From NCBI RefSeq assembly GCF_012927305.1, contig NZ_JABBGH010000001.1, positions 434,001 through 498,000 of the forward strand: a DNA stretch of 64,000 bases. The letters run 5' to 3'. Each line of letters begins with the position of its first letter. Position 1 is the stretch's first letter. Below the pieces are notes generated by a model that was given only the letters and a program-made list of their open reading frames with translations, made no database searches and was not told the origin of the DNA. The DNA comes from Hymenobacter polaris. Its GTDB lineage: Bacteria; Bacteroidota; Bacteroidia; Cytophagales; Hymenobacteraceae. Of the stretch, positions 23,421 through 32,261 are shown in pieces. A program made the translations under genes and the position numbers.

Positions 23421-25685
23421 ATGGACAACCTATCCAAACGGCTGCTGCAAGCTTCCTGCGCGCTGACGCTGACGGTGGCCGTGAGCACCTCGGCCGACGC
23501 TCAAAGCGTGCGCAAGGACCTGCAAACGGCAAACAAGCTCTATAATCAGGAAAACTACCGGGCCTCTATTCCTTATTACGAGCGCGTACTGGCCAAAGAC
23601 CCCAATAACGCTACGGCGCTGTTTCGGGCCGGGGTAGCTTACCTGTCCTTTGATAAAGAAAAGGCGAGCGACTACATCTACAAGGCGCAGAAGGTGAAGC
23701 CTAAAGTGTCGAAGGATGTGGAGTACTGGCTGGGCCGGGTGGACCACCTCAACTACAATTTCGACGAGGCGATTACCCACTACCAGAACTACAACGCCAC
23801 GCTGAAAAAGAAGAATGACTCGCGCCGCGAAGAAGTAGCGCAGCTCATTCAACATAGCAAAAACGCGAAGGTGCTGTTCAACTCGCCCAAGGACATCTTC
23901 GTGAAGAACTTGGGCCCCACGGTGAATACGCAGTATTCGGAGCACAGCCCGGTTATCTCGTCGGACGATAAGACGCTGATTTTCACGACCCGCGCCAACC
24001 CCACCGACATTCCGGGCCTCGACACCAAGCGCCGCGACAAGACGGCCGCCGATGGTGAGTACTACGAGGGCATCGTGGAAACGCACCGCATCGACGCCGA
24101 CAACTGGGAGAAGCCGCGCTCGCTGTCGCAGGCACTCAACAGCAAAGGCCACGACGCCTCCGACCAGCTGTTTGACAACGACACCAAGCTGCTGATGTAT
24201 CGCAGCGACGAGGACGGTGACGTGTTCATCGCCTCGAAGGCGGCGGGCGGCGACTGGCAGGCCCCGGTGAAGCTGAACAACAACATCAACTCGAAGCAGT
24301 ACGAGGGCGACGCCTATATCACCCCGGACGGCAACACGCTGTACTTCTCGACCGCCCACTACTCGGAGGACGGCAACCTGGACCTCTACTACAGCACCCG
24401 CACGCCGGGCGGCGACTGGGGCCCGGCTAAGTCCCTAGGGGGTGTTATCAACACCAAGTACGACGAGGATAGCCCCTACATCAGCCGCGACGGCAAGACG
24501 CTGTATTTCAGCTCGCGCGGCCACAACACGATGGGCGACTACGACATCTTCAAGTCGCAGTACGACAGCATCGGCCACAAGTGGGGCCGGCCCGAGAACA
24601 TGGGCTACCCCATCAACACGCCCGACGCCGACTCGTACTACCGCCTGGCGCCCGATGGCACGTATGCTTACCTCAGTTCGTACCGCATTGGTGGCTACGG
24701 CGAGAAGGACATCTATACCATCAGCTACATCAAGAACATCAACATCAAGGGCCAGGTGTTCTCGAAGCGTGATAGCACCACGGCCATTCCGGGCGTTGAG
24801 CTGGTGTTTAACGGCACGCAGGCCGACAAAACGGCCATCAGCTTCCGCGACATCACCAAGGACCCCAACGGCGACTACAAGGTGAGCGTGCTGTCGGGCC
24901 GCACCTACCAGGTGGTGGTAAACAAGGACGGCAAGAACATTGAGACGCAGGAGTTTGCCGTGCCGGTTTCGACCAACGACTCGACCAGCATCACTAAGAA
25001 CTTCTACGTGAACTACGTGGATACCCTAGGCCTGGCGTTCCAGCCCGGCGGTGCTAATAACGTGATGAAGTCGATTTATTTCGACACCGATAAATACAAG
25101 CTGCGCGCCGAGGCCATTAAGGTGCTGAATGCCAACGCGAACTATTTGAAGGCTAATCCTGGTGTCAACGTATCGGTAGAAGGTAACTGCGACTCGCGCA
25201 ACACGGATGAGTACAACATGGTACTCGGCCAGAACCGCGCCGACGCGGGCAAGAACTACCTCGTGAAGCAAGGCATTGCCGACGCCCGCATTACGACCGT
25301 GAGCTTTGGCGAGCGCAAGCCCATTGCGCCGAACGATTCGCCGGAAAACATGCAGCTTAACCGCCGCGATGACTTCCGCCCCATCCGCGTAGCAGGCCCG
25401 GCTCCTATGCCGCCCGCGCCCACCGCTACTGGCACCACGACGACTACCACGGTTATTGCTGTGCCCGTGGAAACTGCCCCGCCGCTGCCCGGCAAGAGCA
25501 AGGTGAAGATGGCCGACGGCTCGAAGGTGAAAACCAAGGTGGACGAGGACAGCGACAAAGTGAAGGTGAAAACCAAAGGCGCGCAGGGTTCGAAGTCGAA
25601 AACCGTTTCGAAAGACGGCGAGTTAGATTCGAAAGCCAAAGACGCCTCGGGCGAGAAGGCCAAGGTGAAAGCCAAAGCCGAGTAA
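23421..25685 (+). CDS. OmpA-family protein with TPR, PD40 propeller and carboxypeptidase-regulatory domain (PorE-like)
   Basis: A 754-residue exported protein with signal peptide (about 1-28). Order of parts: TPR-like helices (30-120); a six-bladed PD40/WD40-like propeller (about 160-430) with repeats such as DNDTKLLMYRSDEDGD, TPDGNTLYFST and SRDGKTLYFSS; a carboxypeptidase-regulatory-like beta domain (about 435-525); and an OmpA peptidoglycan-binding domain (about 555-655). A Lys/Asp-rich low-complexity tail ends it (KVKMADGSKVKTKVDEDSD onward). This order matches PorE of the type IX secretion machinery, proposed to anchor the trans-envelope complex to peptidoglycan, but paralogues exist, so the role is an inference. 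Confidence 0.85.
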   Translation: MDNLSKRLLQASCALTLTVAVSTSADAQSVRKDLQTANKLYNQENYRASIPYYERVLAKDPNNATALFRAGVAYLSFDKEKASDYIYKAQKVKPKVSKDVEYWLGRVDHLNYNFDEAITHYQNYNATLKKKNDSRREEVAQLIQHSKNAKVLFNSPKDIFVKNLGPTVNTQYSEHSPVISSDDKTLIFTTRANPTDIPGLDTKRRDKTAADGEYYEGIVETHRIDADNWEKPRSLSQALNSKGHDASDQLFDNDTKLLMYRSDEDGDVFIASKAAGGDWQAPVKLNNNINSKQYEGDAYITPDGNTLYFSTAHYSEDGNLDLYYSTRTPGGDWGPAKSLGGVINTKYDEDSPYISRDGKTLYFSSRGHNTMGDYDIFKSQYDSIGHKWGRPENMGYPINTPDADSYYRLAPDGTYAYLSSYRIGGYGEKDIYTISYIKNINIKGQVFSKRDSTTAIPGVELVFNGTQADKTAISFRDITKDPNGDYKVSVLSGRTYQVVVNKDGKNIETQEFAVPVSTNDSTSITKNFYVNYVDTLGLAFQPGGANNVMKSIYFDTDKYKLRAEAIKVLNANANYLKANPGVNVSVEGNCDSRNTDEYNMVLGQNRADAGKNYLVKQGIADARITTVSFGERKPIAPNDSPENMQLNRRDDFRPIRVAGPAPMPPAPTATGTTTTTTVIAVPVETAPPLPGKSKVKMADGSKVKTKVDEDSDKVKVKTKGAQGSKSKTVSKDGELDSKAKDASGEKAKVKAKAE

Positions 25686-25706
25686 CCCTAGGGTAAGCTT
25701 CATTGA

Positions 25707-25735
25707 AAACGGCCGGACAAACAGTCCGGCCGTTT
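25707..25735 (+). terminator. Hairpin terminator after the OmpA gene
   Basis: AAACGGCCGGAC pairs perfectly with GTCCGGCCGTTT around AAACA and is followed by a T run. Confidence 0.9.
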
Positions 25736-25825
25736 TTTTGTCTGCTATGCGGCGGGCCACGTGGGCCGGCCACTTCCGCGCATTGCGCAATTTTCGCGGC
25801 CTCGTGCCGTTCTTTGCACCCCGCT

Positions 25826-26554
25826 ATGGCCGTAGTACCCTACAAAGAAGACGCCGCCGATAAGAAATCGCAGGTGGCCCGCATGTTCGACAACATTGCC
25901 GGCAAATACGACTTCCTCAACCACTTTTTAAGTGCGGGCACCGATATCTACTGGCGCCGCCAGGCCGTGAATGAGTTGAAGGCCCTGCGCCCAGCTCGCA
26001 TTCTGGACATTGCCACGGGCACGGCCGACTTCGCGATTGAAACGCTGCGCACCGCCGCGCCCGAAGCCCAGGTGACGGGCGTAGATATTTCGGCTGGGAT
26101 GCTGGCGGTGGGCCGCCAGAAGCTGGCTGCCAAGGGCCTAGGGCACCGCATCCAGCTAGAGCTGGCTGACTCGGAGAGCCTGCCGTTCGCCGACAGTACG
26201 TTTGACGCGGTAACGGCCTCGTTTGGGGTGCGCAACTTTGCGCATCTGGAAAAGGGGCTGGCTGAGATGTACCGCGTGCTGCGGCCGGGCGGCAAGCTCG
26301 TCATTCTGGAGTTCAGCAAGCCCACGGCTTTTCCGCTCAAGCAAGCGTACAATTTTTATTTCAGTCGGGTACTGCCGGTGTTTGGCAAGGTTATCTCCAA
26401 AGACCAGAGCGCCTATACCTACCTGCCCGCCTCGGTGCAGGCGTTTCCCGACGGTGCCGATTTCGTGGCTATTCTGCGGCGCGTCGGCTTTAGCAATCCC
26501 ACATGGCAACCACTTACGTTCGGCATCAGCTCCATTTACACCGGCCACAAGTAG
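25826..26554 (+). CDS. ubiE: Demethylmenaquinone methyltransferase
   Basis: The ATG at 25826 gives 242 residues; the longer ORF would include the preceding terminator. UbiE/MenG features: MFDNIAGKYDFLNHFLSAG at 20-38, the SAM-binding motif ILDIATGTADFA at 59-70, VDISAGML, and the family signatures SFGVRNFAHLEKGL and VLRPGGKLVILEFS. It methylates demethylmenaquinone in the last step of menaquinone synthesis. The following porT gene overlaps its end, an arrangement I recall as conserved in Bacteroidota. Confidence 0.96.
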   Translation: MAVVPYKEDAADKKSQVARMFDNIAGKYDFLNHFLSAGTDIYWRRQAVNELKALRPARILDIATGTADFAIETLRTAAPEAQVTGVDISAGMLAVGRQKLAAKGLGHRIQLELADSESLPFADSTFDAVTASFGVRNFAHLEKGLAEMYRVLRPGGKLVILEFSKPTAFPLKQAYNFYFSRVLPVFGKVISKDQSAYTYLPASVQAFPDGADFVAILRRVGFSNPTWQPLTFGISSIYTGHK

Positions 26555-27321
26555 GAGGGGGGCGCGGGCTGGTGCTGCTGGGGCTGCTATTGCTGCTGGC
26601 CGGGCCGGCCCTGGCCCAGCGCAAGCGCAGCGACGACATCGACCGCAACCGCAAGGGGCACATCCGGGGCGTGACGGTAGACAACCTGCCCAACTACAAC
26701 CAGCGGTTTTTTCGGCCCGGCCTCTACATCGCGCCCAATTTCTCGCGCTTTTTCATCGAGCAGTCGGCCGCCTACGTGCAGGCGCTGCAATACGGCCGCG
26801 GCCTAGCGGCTAATGCCATCATTAGCGGCGGGCTGGCCGTGGGCTTCATCGGTGATGTTCGCCTAGGACCACCCGAAACGCCGCTGCATCTGCGCTTTGC
26901 GCCCGGCCTGAACTTTATGGCGCGCCGCGTCGAGTTTCAGGGGCGCGGGGTGGGGCAACCCGATACCATCCGTACGCAGGAGGTGAACACCACCCAGCTG
27001 GAGCTGCCGCTGCTACTCAAGTACCAGTCGAACCGCCGGCGCAATACCCGCGTGTACGCCATTGCGGGCATCAAGCCTAGCTTCGCCGTGACGCAGCGCC
27101 AGAACGTGCCGGCCATCAACCAGCTGACCATTAACCGCAGCGACATTATGCTGGAGTATGGCGTGGGGCTGGACTTGTTTTACCCCTACTTCAAGTTTGG
27201 GCCCGAGCTGCGCTTCTCGCACGGCCTGCGCAACATTCTGGTGCCCCAGAACAATACCTACAGCAACAGCCTGCAAAGCCTGCGCACCAACACGGTAACG
27301 CTGTATTTAAACATTGAATAG
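26503..27321 (+). CDS. porT: PorT-like outer membrane beta-barrel protein
   Basis: A beta-barrel protein of up to 272 residues with a signal sequence (LVLLGLLLLLAGPALAQ). The mature part has alternating strands such as GLYIAPNFSRFFIE, LHLRFAPGLNFMARRVEF, TQLELPLLLKYQS, YAIAGIKPSFAV, LDLFYPYFKFGPELRFSHGL and a C-terminal TVTLYLNIE. PorT/SprT is required for type IX secretion and gliding; ubiE-porT adjacency supports the call. The ATG at 26503 overlaps ubiE by 52 bases and gives an unusually long signal n-region; a GTG at 26572 is an alternative start. Confidence 0.82.
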   Translation: MATTYVRHQLHLHRPQVGGGRGLVLLGLLLLLAGPALAQRKRSDDIDRNRKGHIRGVTVDNLPNYNQRFFRPGLYIAPNFSRFFIEQSAAYVQALQYGRGLAANAIISGGLAVGFIGDVRLGPPETPLHLRFAPGLNFMARRVEFQGRGVGQPDTIRTQEVNTTQLELPLLLKYQSNRRRNTRVYAIAGIKPSFAVTQRQNVPAINQLTINRSDIMLEYGVGLDLFYPYFKFGPELRFSHGLRNILVPQNNTYSNSLQSLRTNTVTLYLNIE

Positions 27322-27363
27322 CTTCTTTAGCTGTTAGACTTGTTCCTGAATTAAACTTCTCAA

Positions 27364-27496
27364 AAAAGAACGTCCTGCTCATCTGACGTCCGCCTGTCGA
27401 AGCATCTCTACCGCATAATTAACTCCTGACGTTAGAATTACTGTCGTGGTAGAGATGCTTCGGCAGGCGGACGTCAGATGAGCAGGACGTTCTTTT
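27364..27496. repeat. Dispersed palindromic element, copy 3 (variant arms)
   Basis: About 48-base arms are near-perfect. The outer part reads GAACGTCCTGCTCATCTGAC, then GTCCGCCTGTCGAAGCATCT, unlike the GTCATGCTGAGCTTG arms of most copies, but the inner GAAGCATCTCTACCGC block is the same. Flanked by A and T tracts; lies between porT and the SDR gene. Confidence 0.88.
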
Positions 27497-27516
27497 ACTA
27501 TTCAAGAGAATTTAAC

Positions 27517-28260
27517 ATGAAAACGGCATTCGTAACCGGCGCCTCGTCGGGCATTGGGCAAGCCACGGCGCGGGCGCTGGCGGCGGCGGGCTTTCAACTC
27601 ATAATAGCCGGGCGGCGCCAAGAGCGGCTGGCGGCCCTGGCGGCCGAGCTGGCCCCCGTGCCAGTGCATGCGCTGGCGTTCGACGTGCGCGACCGCGCGG
27701 CAGTAGAAGCGGCCGTGGGCGGCTTGCCGGCTGAGTTTGCCCGCATCGACGTGCTCATCAACAACGCGGGTAATGCCCACGGCCTGGCCCCAATTCAGGA
27801 CGGCGACGTGGCCGACTGGGACGCCATGCTGGATGGCAACGTGAAGGGCCTGCTCTACGTGAGCCGGGCGGTGCTGCCGCGCATGGGCGAGGGCGGCTTT
27901 ATCGTCAATATTGGCTCGATTGCCGGGCACGAGGCCTACGCCAACGGTAACGTGTACTGCGCCTCGAAGGCGGCCGTGGCCATGCTCACGCGCACGATGC
28001 GGCTCGATTTGCTGCCTAGGGGCATTCGGGTGGCCGAAGTGGCGCCGGGCATGGTGGAGACCGAGTTTTCGGAAGTGCGCTTCAAGGGCGACGAGGCCCG
28101 GGCCGCTACGGTGTACAAGGGGGTGCAGCCCCTCACGGCCGCCGACATTGCCGACCTCATCCAGTTTATGGTGACGCGCCCACCGCACGTGCAAATTGCC
28201 GAAGTCATCATTTTTCCGGCCGCGCAGGCGGCGGCAGCTACCGTGCGCCGCGACGCCTAA
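27517..28260 (+). CDS. Short-chain dehydrogenase/reductase (YdfG-like)
   Basis: ATG at 27517 gives 247 residues. Classical SDR motifs: TGASSGIG at 7-14, an NNAG motif (VLINNAGNAHGLAP), and the active-site pair Y147-x3-K151 in VYCASKAAV preceded by the catalytic Ser in NIGSIAG. The layout is close to the NADP-dependent 3-hydroxy acid/serine dehydrogenase YdfG group. Substrate cannot be assigned from sequence. An upstream ORF extension runs into repeat copy 3 and is rejected. Confidence 0.9.
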   Translation: MKTAFVTGASSGIGQATARALAAAGFQLIIAGRRQERLAALAAELAPVPVHALAFDVRDRAAVEAAVGGLPAEFARIDVLINNAGNAHGLAPIQDGDVADWDAMLDGNVKGLLYVSRAVLPRMGEGGFIVNIGSIAGHEAYANGNVYCASKAAVAMLTRTMRLDLLPRGIRVAEVAPGMVETEFSEVRFKGDEARAATVYKGVQPLTAADIADLIQFMVTRPPHVQIAEVIIFPAAQAAAATVRRDA

Positions 28261-28294
28261 GCTGCATGCTTAGGGATGCTTCGTCAGTTTAAAA

Positions 28295-29206
28295 TTACTT
28301 GTTAGCACCTTTCGTGACGTGCCGAAGCTTGTTCCTGCTGGTCTTTAAGTAAGTAGCCGCGTGAACGATTTGGTAGGTTGGGTTGGCTGCGAAGAGTTCT
28401 TCTAGCACCCCAACGTGGGCTACTCCAAACAAGACGAGTATGCGCTGCGCCTGGCTTTGCTGCTGCGCCCGCAAAATATTGGAATAAATTTTAAGATTGC
28501 GGTTGTAGAACAACGTAATAAAATGAGCACCAATATATTCGTTATCTACCTTACCTAGGTTTACAGTATTTGTACCGTTCGCTGCAAATGTGCCATTCAT
28601 TACCAGAGCTGGGGTATTGAATTGAACTCGGTGAACCAAAGCAATCATGGCGGGTTGGTTGACCAGCGCCAGGTAGTCATAAAGGGAGAGGCTATCGTGC
28701 TGCACTAATCTGCGCAAAGGGCGCGCGGTGATTTGCAACTGTTTGAGAGCTTGCGTAAAGGCTTCGATATTAGTGCCCGTACTCAGCAGCGATTGGGACG
28801 TTGCGGCATAATAGTCTACTGCCCTAGGGCTGGGTAACCCGAGTTGTTTGGCTAAGGCCAGGCCCACTTGGTACCTCTCACTGCGCCCAGTGGGTAGGTT
28901 TGTCAATTGTAGGTCGCCTTTTAAGTAGCGGGCATACAGACTATCAAGTTGCCCCTGTTCCTTAGGCTCGGCCTCCAGCAAGATGATATTAGGACGAAAC
29001 CGCGCGAGCTGCGCTCGTACTCGCGCTAGTTCTGCCTGCTTCTTAGGACTGAAGACATCGGACTGCGGTTGGTTATTGTAGAGCTGCTGGAGGTGGTCGG
29101 AGCCCATTATCATAATTTGAATGGGAGCAGGTGGTCTGTGCTGCGCTATGCTCGCCAGCGGAGAACAGAGGGCTAGTATAGATTTGAAAATATATAGAAA
29201 GCGCAT
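28295..29206 (-). CDS. DUF5694-like exported protein, low GC
   Basis: A 303-residue protein with an N-terminal signal (about 1-21). Recognisable segments are IQIMIMGSDHLQ, RFRPNIILLEAEP, VDYYAATSQ and ILVLFGVAHVGVLEEL, resembling the DUF5694/TraB-like arrangement in which conserved acidic and His residues line a putative active site. Function unknown. Its base composition is visibly lower in GC than both neighbours, which suggests relatively recent acquisition. A short fragment resembling half a dispersed palindrome (GGATGCTTCGTCAG) sits just beyond its stop codon. Confidence 0.65.
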   Translation of the reverse strand: MRFLYIFKSILALCSPLASIAQHRPPAPIQIMIMGSDHLQQLYNNQPQSDVFSPKKQAELARVRAQLARFRPNIILLEAEPKEQGQLDSLYARYLKGDLQLTNLPTGRSERYQVGLALAKQLGLPSPRAVDYYAATSQSLLSTGTNIEAFTQALKQLQITARPLRRLVQHDSLSLYDYLALVNQPAMIALVHRVQFNTPALVMNGTFAANGTNTVNLGKVDNEYIGAHFITLFYNRNLKIYSNILRAQQQSQAQRILVLFGVAHVGVLEELFAANPTYQIVHAATYLKTSRNKLRHVTKGANK

Positions 29207-29262
29207 GCAGGGTGGTTCGGTAAGGCGGAGAGATAAAGATGCCAGCAGGTATAGGGCTAGGC

Positions 29263-29931
29263 CTAGGTGCGGCTGCCGAAAATGGCGCTGCCTACCCGTA
29301 TTAGGGTGCTGCCCTCGGCCACGGCCAGGGCATAGTCGGCGCTCATGCCCATCGATAGCTCCTTAAACTGCGGCTGGTCAGCAAAATAGCCGGCCTTCAG
29401 ATGCTCGAAATACTGACGCAGCTGCCGAAACTCAGCGCGCACCACGGCCTCGTCGGGCGTGTAGGTGGCAATGCCCATGACGCCGGTTAGGCGCACGTGG
29501 CGCAGCTGCTGGTAGGCCGGGCTTTGCAGTATTTCCTCGGCTTCGAGTAGAGTTAGGCCGGTTTTGGTTTCCTCCTGGGCAATGTGGAATTGCAGCAGGC
29601 CGTTGATAACGCGCTGGTGCTTAGCCGCCTGCTTATCTAGCTCTTGCAGCAGGCGCAAGCTGTCTACGCTTTGCACGGTGTGCACGAAGGCGGCCAAATA
29701 CTTCACCTTGTTGGTTTGAAGCTGGCCAATCTGGTGCCACTCCACATCGGCGGGTAGCACGGGCTGCTTGGCAGCCATTTCCTGCACCCGGTTTTCGCCA
29801 AACAGGCGGGCACCCGCGGCGTAGGCTTCGCGCAGGCGCTCCACGGGGTGGGTTTTGGTGACGACAACTAGGCGGGCGGCGGTGCCGGCTAGCTCGGCCT
29901 CGAGGGCGGCAATAGTTTGGACAATGGACAT
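29263..29931 (-). CDS. YggS/PROSC-family PLP homeostasis protein
   Basis: ATG at 29931 gives 222 residues (the ORF extends 25 codons further but the family starts here). The PLP lysine is Lys26 in LVVVTKTHP. Family blocks: GARLFGENRVQEM, WHQIGQLQTNKVKYL, TGVMGIATY, ELSMGMSADYALAVAEGST and a final IRVGSAIFGSR. Single-domain alanine-racemase-like barrel, monomeric in known members; it buffers free pyridoxal phosphate rather than catalysing a known reaction. Confidence 0.95.
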   Translation of the reverse strand: MSIVQTIAALEAELAGTAARLVVVTKTHPVERLREAYAAGARLFGENRVQEMAAKQPVLPADVEWHQIGQLQTNKVKYLAAFVHTVQSVDSLRLLQELDKQAAKHQRVINGLLQFHIAQEETKTGLTLLEAEEILQSPAYQQLRHVRLTGVMGIATYTPDEAVVRAEFRQLRQYFEHLKAGYFADQPQFKELSMGMSADYALAVAEGSTLIRVGSAIFGSRT

Positions 29932-30179
29932 AGGGCTGCAACGGGCCCGCGGGCGGCGGGTTGGCAAAAATGGCTCGGCGCCCGGCAACGCACGGCGGGC
30001 AACCACCTAAAACGGCTGGCTAAGAGCGGCGCCTAGGACCAGTTGCGAGCCCGAGCCAGGCGCGATACGGCTGAGCAAGGCAACAGAATGTTGACATCAG
30101 CGTGTAAATTTTAGCCTATAAATCAGCTATATAGATGATTTAATTTATTATAACGCCTTGCGCACATAGGAAAGAAAAG

Positions 30180-31266
30180 TATTGTTGGGAGCTAGCTGGC
30201 TTGGCCAAAGCCATCCACCCCCGCAAGGGCCTGGCCCTGGTAGAAGTGCAGCACGCAGAAGCTAGCGCCCTTGCCACTGGGGGAGAGGCTACTATTAGCA
30301 GCTCGCTGGCGGTCTGTGTGGGCGCGTGCGGGCCCGGCACTGCGCAGCTCCTCAACGGGCTCTACGACTGTCACCGCAACCACCTGCCGGTGCTGGCCAT
30401 TGTGGCCCAAGTACCGAGCTACGAAATTGGTAGCAGCTACTTCCAGGAAACGCGCCCCGAATTGCTTTTTCGCGATTGCAGCCACTACTGCGCCACTATT
30501 GCGGTGCCCGCGCAGGCCGTGCGCGTGACTGAAGCGGCCGTGCAAGTAGCCCTTGGCCGGGGCGGGGTGGGCGTAGTGGTGCTGCCCGCCGATGTGGTCG
30601 TGCACCTGGCCGCGCTAGCCACCGCGCCGCCCGGTGAGGCAGCGTTGCGCGCTGCGCACCTTGCCCACCTGCTCAATTGAGCTAGGCACTGCCGACGCCA
30701 TTTTTGCCTGCGACACGGGGGCACCCTTGACCTGGGCTAGCCGCTACCTGCACATGAACGGCCGGCGCCGGCTACTCAACTCTATCGTGCACGGCAACCT
30801 GGGGGCCGCGCTGCCCCAGACCATTGGGGCGGCCCTGGCGGCGCCCGGCCGCCAGGTGGTGGCCCTGTGCAGCCCCTAGGGCTTCGCCATGCTGCTGAGC
30901 GAGCTGCTCACCCTGCGCCAAACGCAGGCGCCCGTCAAGGTTATTGTGCTCAACGACAGGAGCTACCGCCACGAAGCCCAGCCGGCCGCCGGCTCCGAGC
31001 TATCTGCCCCCGACTTTGCCAGGCTGGCCGAGGCTACTGGCCTCAAGGGCCTGCGCGTGCGCGACCCGGCCCAGCTGGCGGCCGTGTTGCGCGAGGCGCT
31101 GGCGCACCACGGACCCGTGGTGATAGATGCCGTAGTGCGCCACGAAAAGCTGCTGCCCCTCGCTGCCGACGAGGCCTGGGGCCAGGGCTAGCCCGCTGGG
31201 CAGGCGCTGCTGAGCGGGCACGGCGGCAAGCTACTGGCCCAGGCCAAAATCAGGCTTTTTGACTAA
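30180..31266 (+). pseudogene. poxB: Decayed pyruvate oxidase / TPP-dependent dehydrogenase
   Basis: Three ORF pieces align by eye with pyruvate oxidase (PoxB). Piece 1 (30180-30680) covers the N-terminal TPP domain: CVGACGPGTAQLLNGLYDCH, VPSYEIGSSYFQETRPELL, FRDCSHYC; the first ~25 residues and the TPP Glu region are degraded. The middle domain of roughly 190 residues is missing and the frame shifts. Piece 2 (from about 30683) resumes at FACDTGAPLTWASRYLHMNG. A TAG at 30877-30879 interrupts it exactly where the GDGGF TPP-metal motif belongs, and a second TAG at 31189 precedes the final helix. The active enzyme would oxidise pyruvate to acetate; this copy cannot be functional. Confidence 0.85.
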
Positions 31267-31403
31267 AGCTGGCGTAGAGCTGGAAGTTGGGCCCTAGGGT
31301 ATTAGGCGACCCAAAACGCTAGTCAGTCAATTTAAGCGAACAAAATGGGTAGTTGCGGGTGTTAAATTCGACCCGCTTCCGCCGGCGGGAGTGACTTGCC
31401 TGC

Positions 31404-32261
31404 ATGACTACCAACGAAATCAAAGCCCTTATCTCGCTGCTCGACGACCCAGAGATTGCGCCCCAGGTGCAGGGCGAAATTCAGAACCTGGGCGAAGCCA
31501 TCATCCCGTTTTTGGAAGAGTCGTGGGAGGAAACCCTCGACCCCCAGCAGCAGCGCCGCCTCGAAGACCTGATTCACCAGCTCCAGTTTGAGGGCTTGCA
31601 GCAGCGCCTGCGCGTATGGCGCGACAGTGGCGGCCAGGACTTGCTGGAGGGCATGTGGCTGCTCAACTCGTACCAGTACCCCGACGCCGACTTGCAGGCC
31701 CTAAACCGGGCCATCGAGCAGCTGCGCTTTGAGGTGTGGACGCTGCTGCGCGCCGACATGCACCCCGCCGACCAGGTGCAGGTGCTCAACCACGTCATTT
31801 TTCGCAACCATAAGTTTGCGGCCAATACCCAGCACTTCCACTCGCCGGCCAACTCGATGCTGCACCGGGTGTTCGAAACCAAGCGCGGCAACCCGCTGTC
31901 GCTCTGTGTGATATACCTGCTGGTGGCCCAGCGGCTCGACCTGCCCATCTTCGGCGTCAACCTACCCAACCTGTTCGTGCTCACCTACCAGCCCGAGGCG
32001 CCGGGCGCTACCCCGTTCTACATCAACTGCTACAACCGGGGCGTCACGCTTTCCAGGGCCGATATTGAGCACTACGTGGGTCAGTTGGGCATCACCTCGC
32101 AGGAAAGCTTCTACGAGCCCTGCGCCAACCTCGACATCGTGCGCCGCGCCATGCGCAACTTGCAAGTAGGCTTCGAGAAGCTGCAGGAACCCGCCAAAGT
32201 AGAGGAAGTTGGGCAGCTGCTAACTATCCTGACCGCAGATTTAACGGATTCAACGGATTAA
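31404..32261 (+). CDS. SirB1-like (transglutaminase-fold) protein
   Basis: A 285-residue cytoplasmic protein. The SirB1 core shows as FHSPANSMLHRVFETKRGNP followed by LSLCVIYLLVAQRLDLPIFG and VNLPNLFVLTY; it is usually catalytically inert compared with true transglutaminases. Helical N-terminus (1-110) with HEAT-like character. The C-terminal residues TADLTDSTD and the stop codon are encoded by the left arm of the inverted repeat at 32231, so the protein end derives from the repeat. Role unknown. Confidence 0.8.
   Translation: MTTNEIKALISLLDDPEIAPQVQGEIQNLGEAIIPFLEESWEETLDPQQQRRLEDLIHQLQFEGLQQRLRVWRDSGGQDLLEGMWLLNSYQYPDADLQALNRAIEQLRFEVWTLLRADMHPADQVQVLNHVIFRNHKFAANTQHFHSPANSMLHRVFETKRGNPLSLCVIYLLVAQRLDLPIFGVNLPNLFVLTYQPEAPGATPFYINCYNRGVTLSRADIEHYVGQLGITSQESFYEPCANLDIVRRAMRNLQVGFEKLQEPAKVEEVGQLLTILTADLTDSTD

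Noticed and set aside
29932..30180. Gap between the YggS gene and the pyruvate oxidase pseudogene
   Set aside because: AT-rich in its right part with one CCTAGG motif; I looked for a tRNA, small gene or promoter and could not support any.
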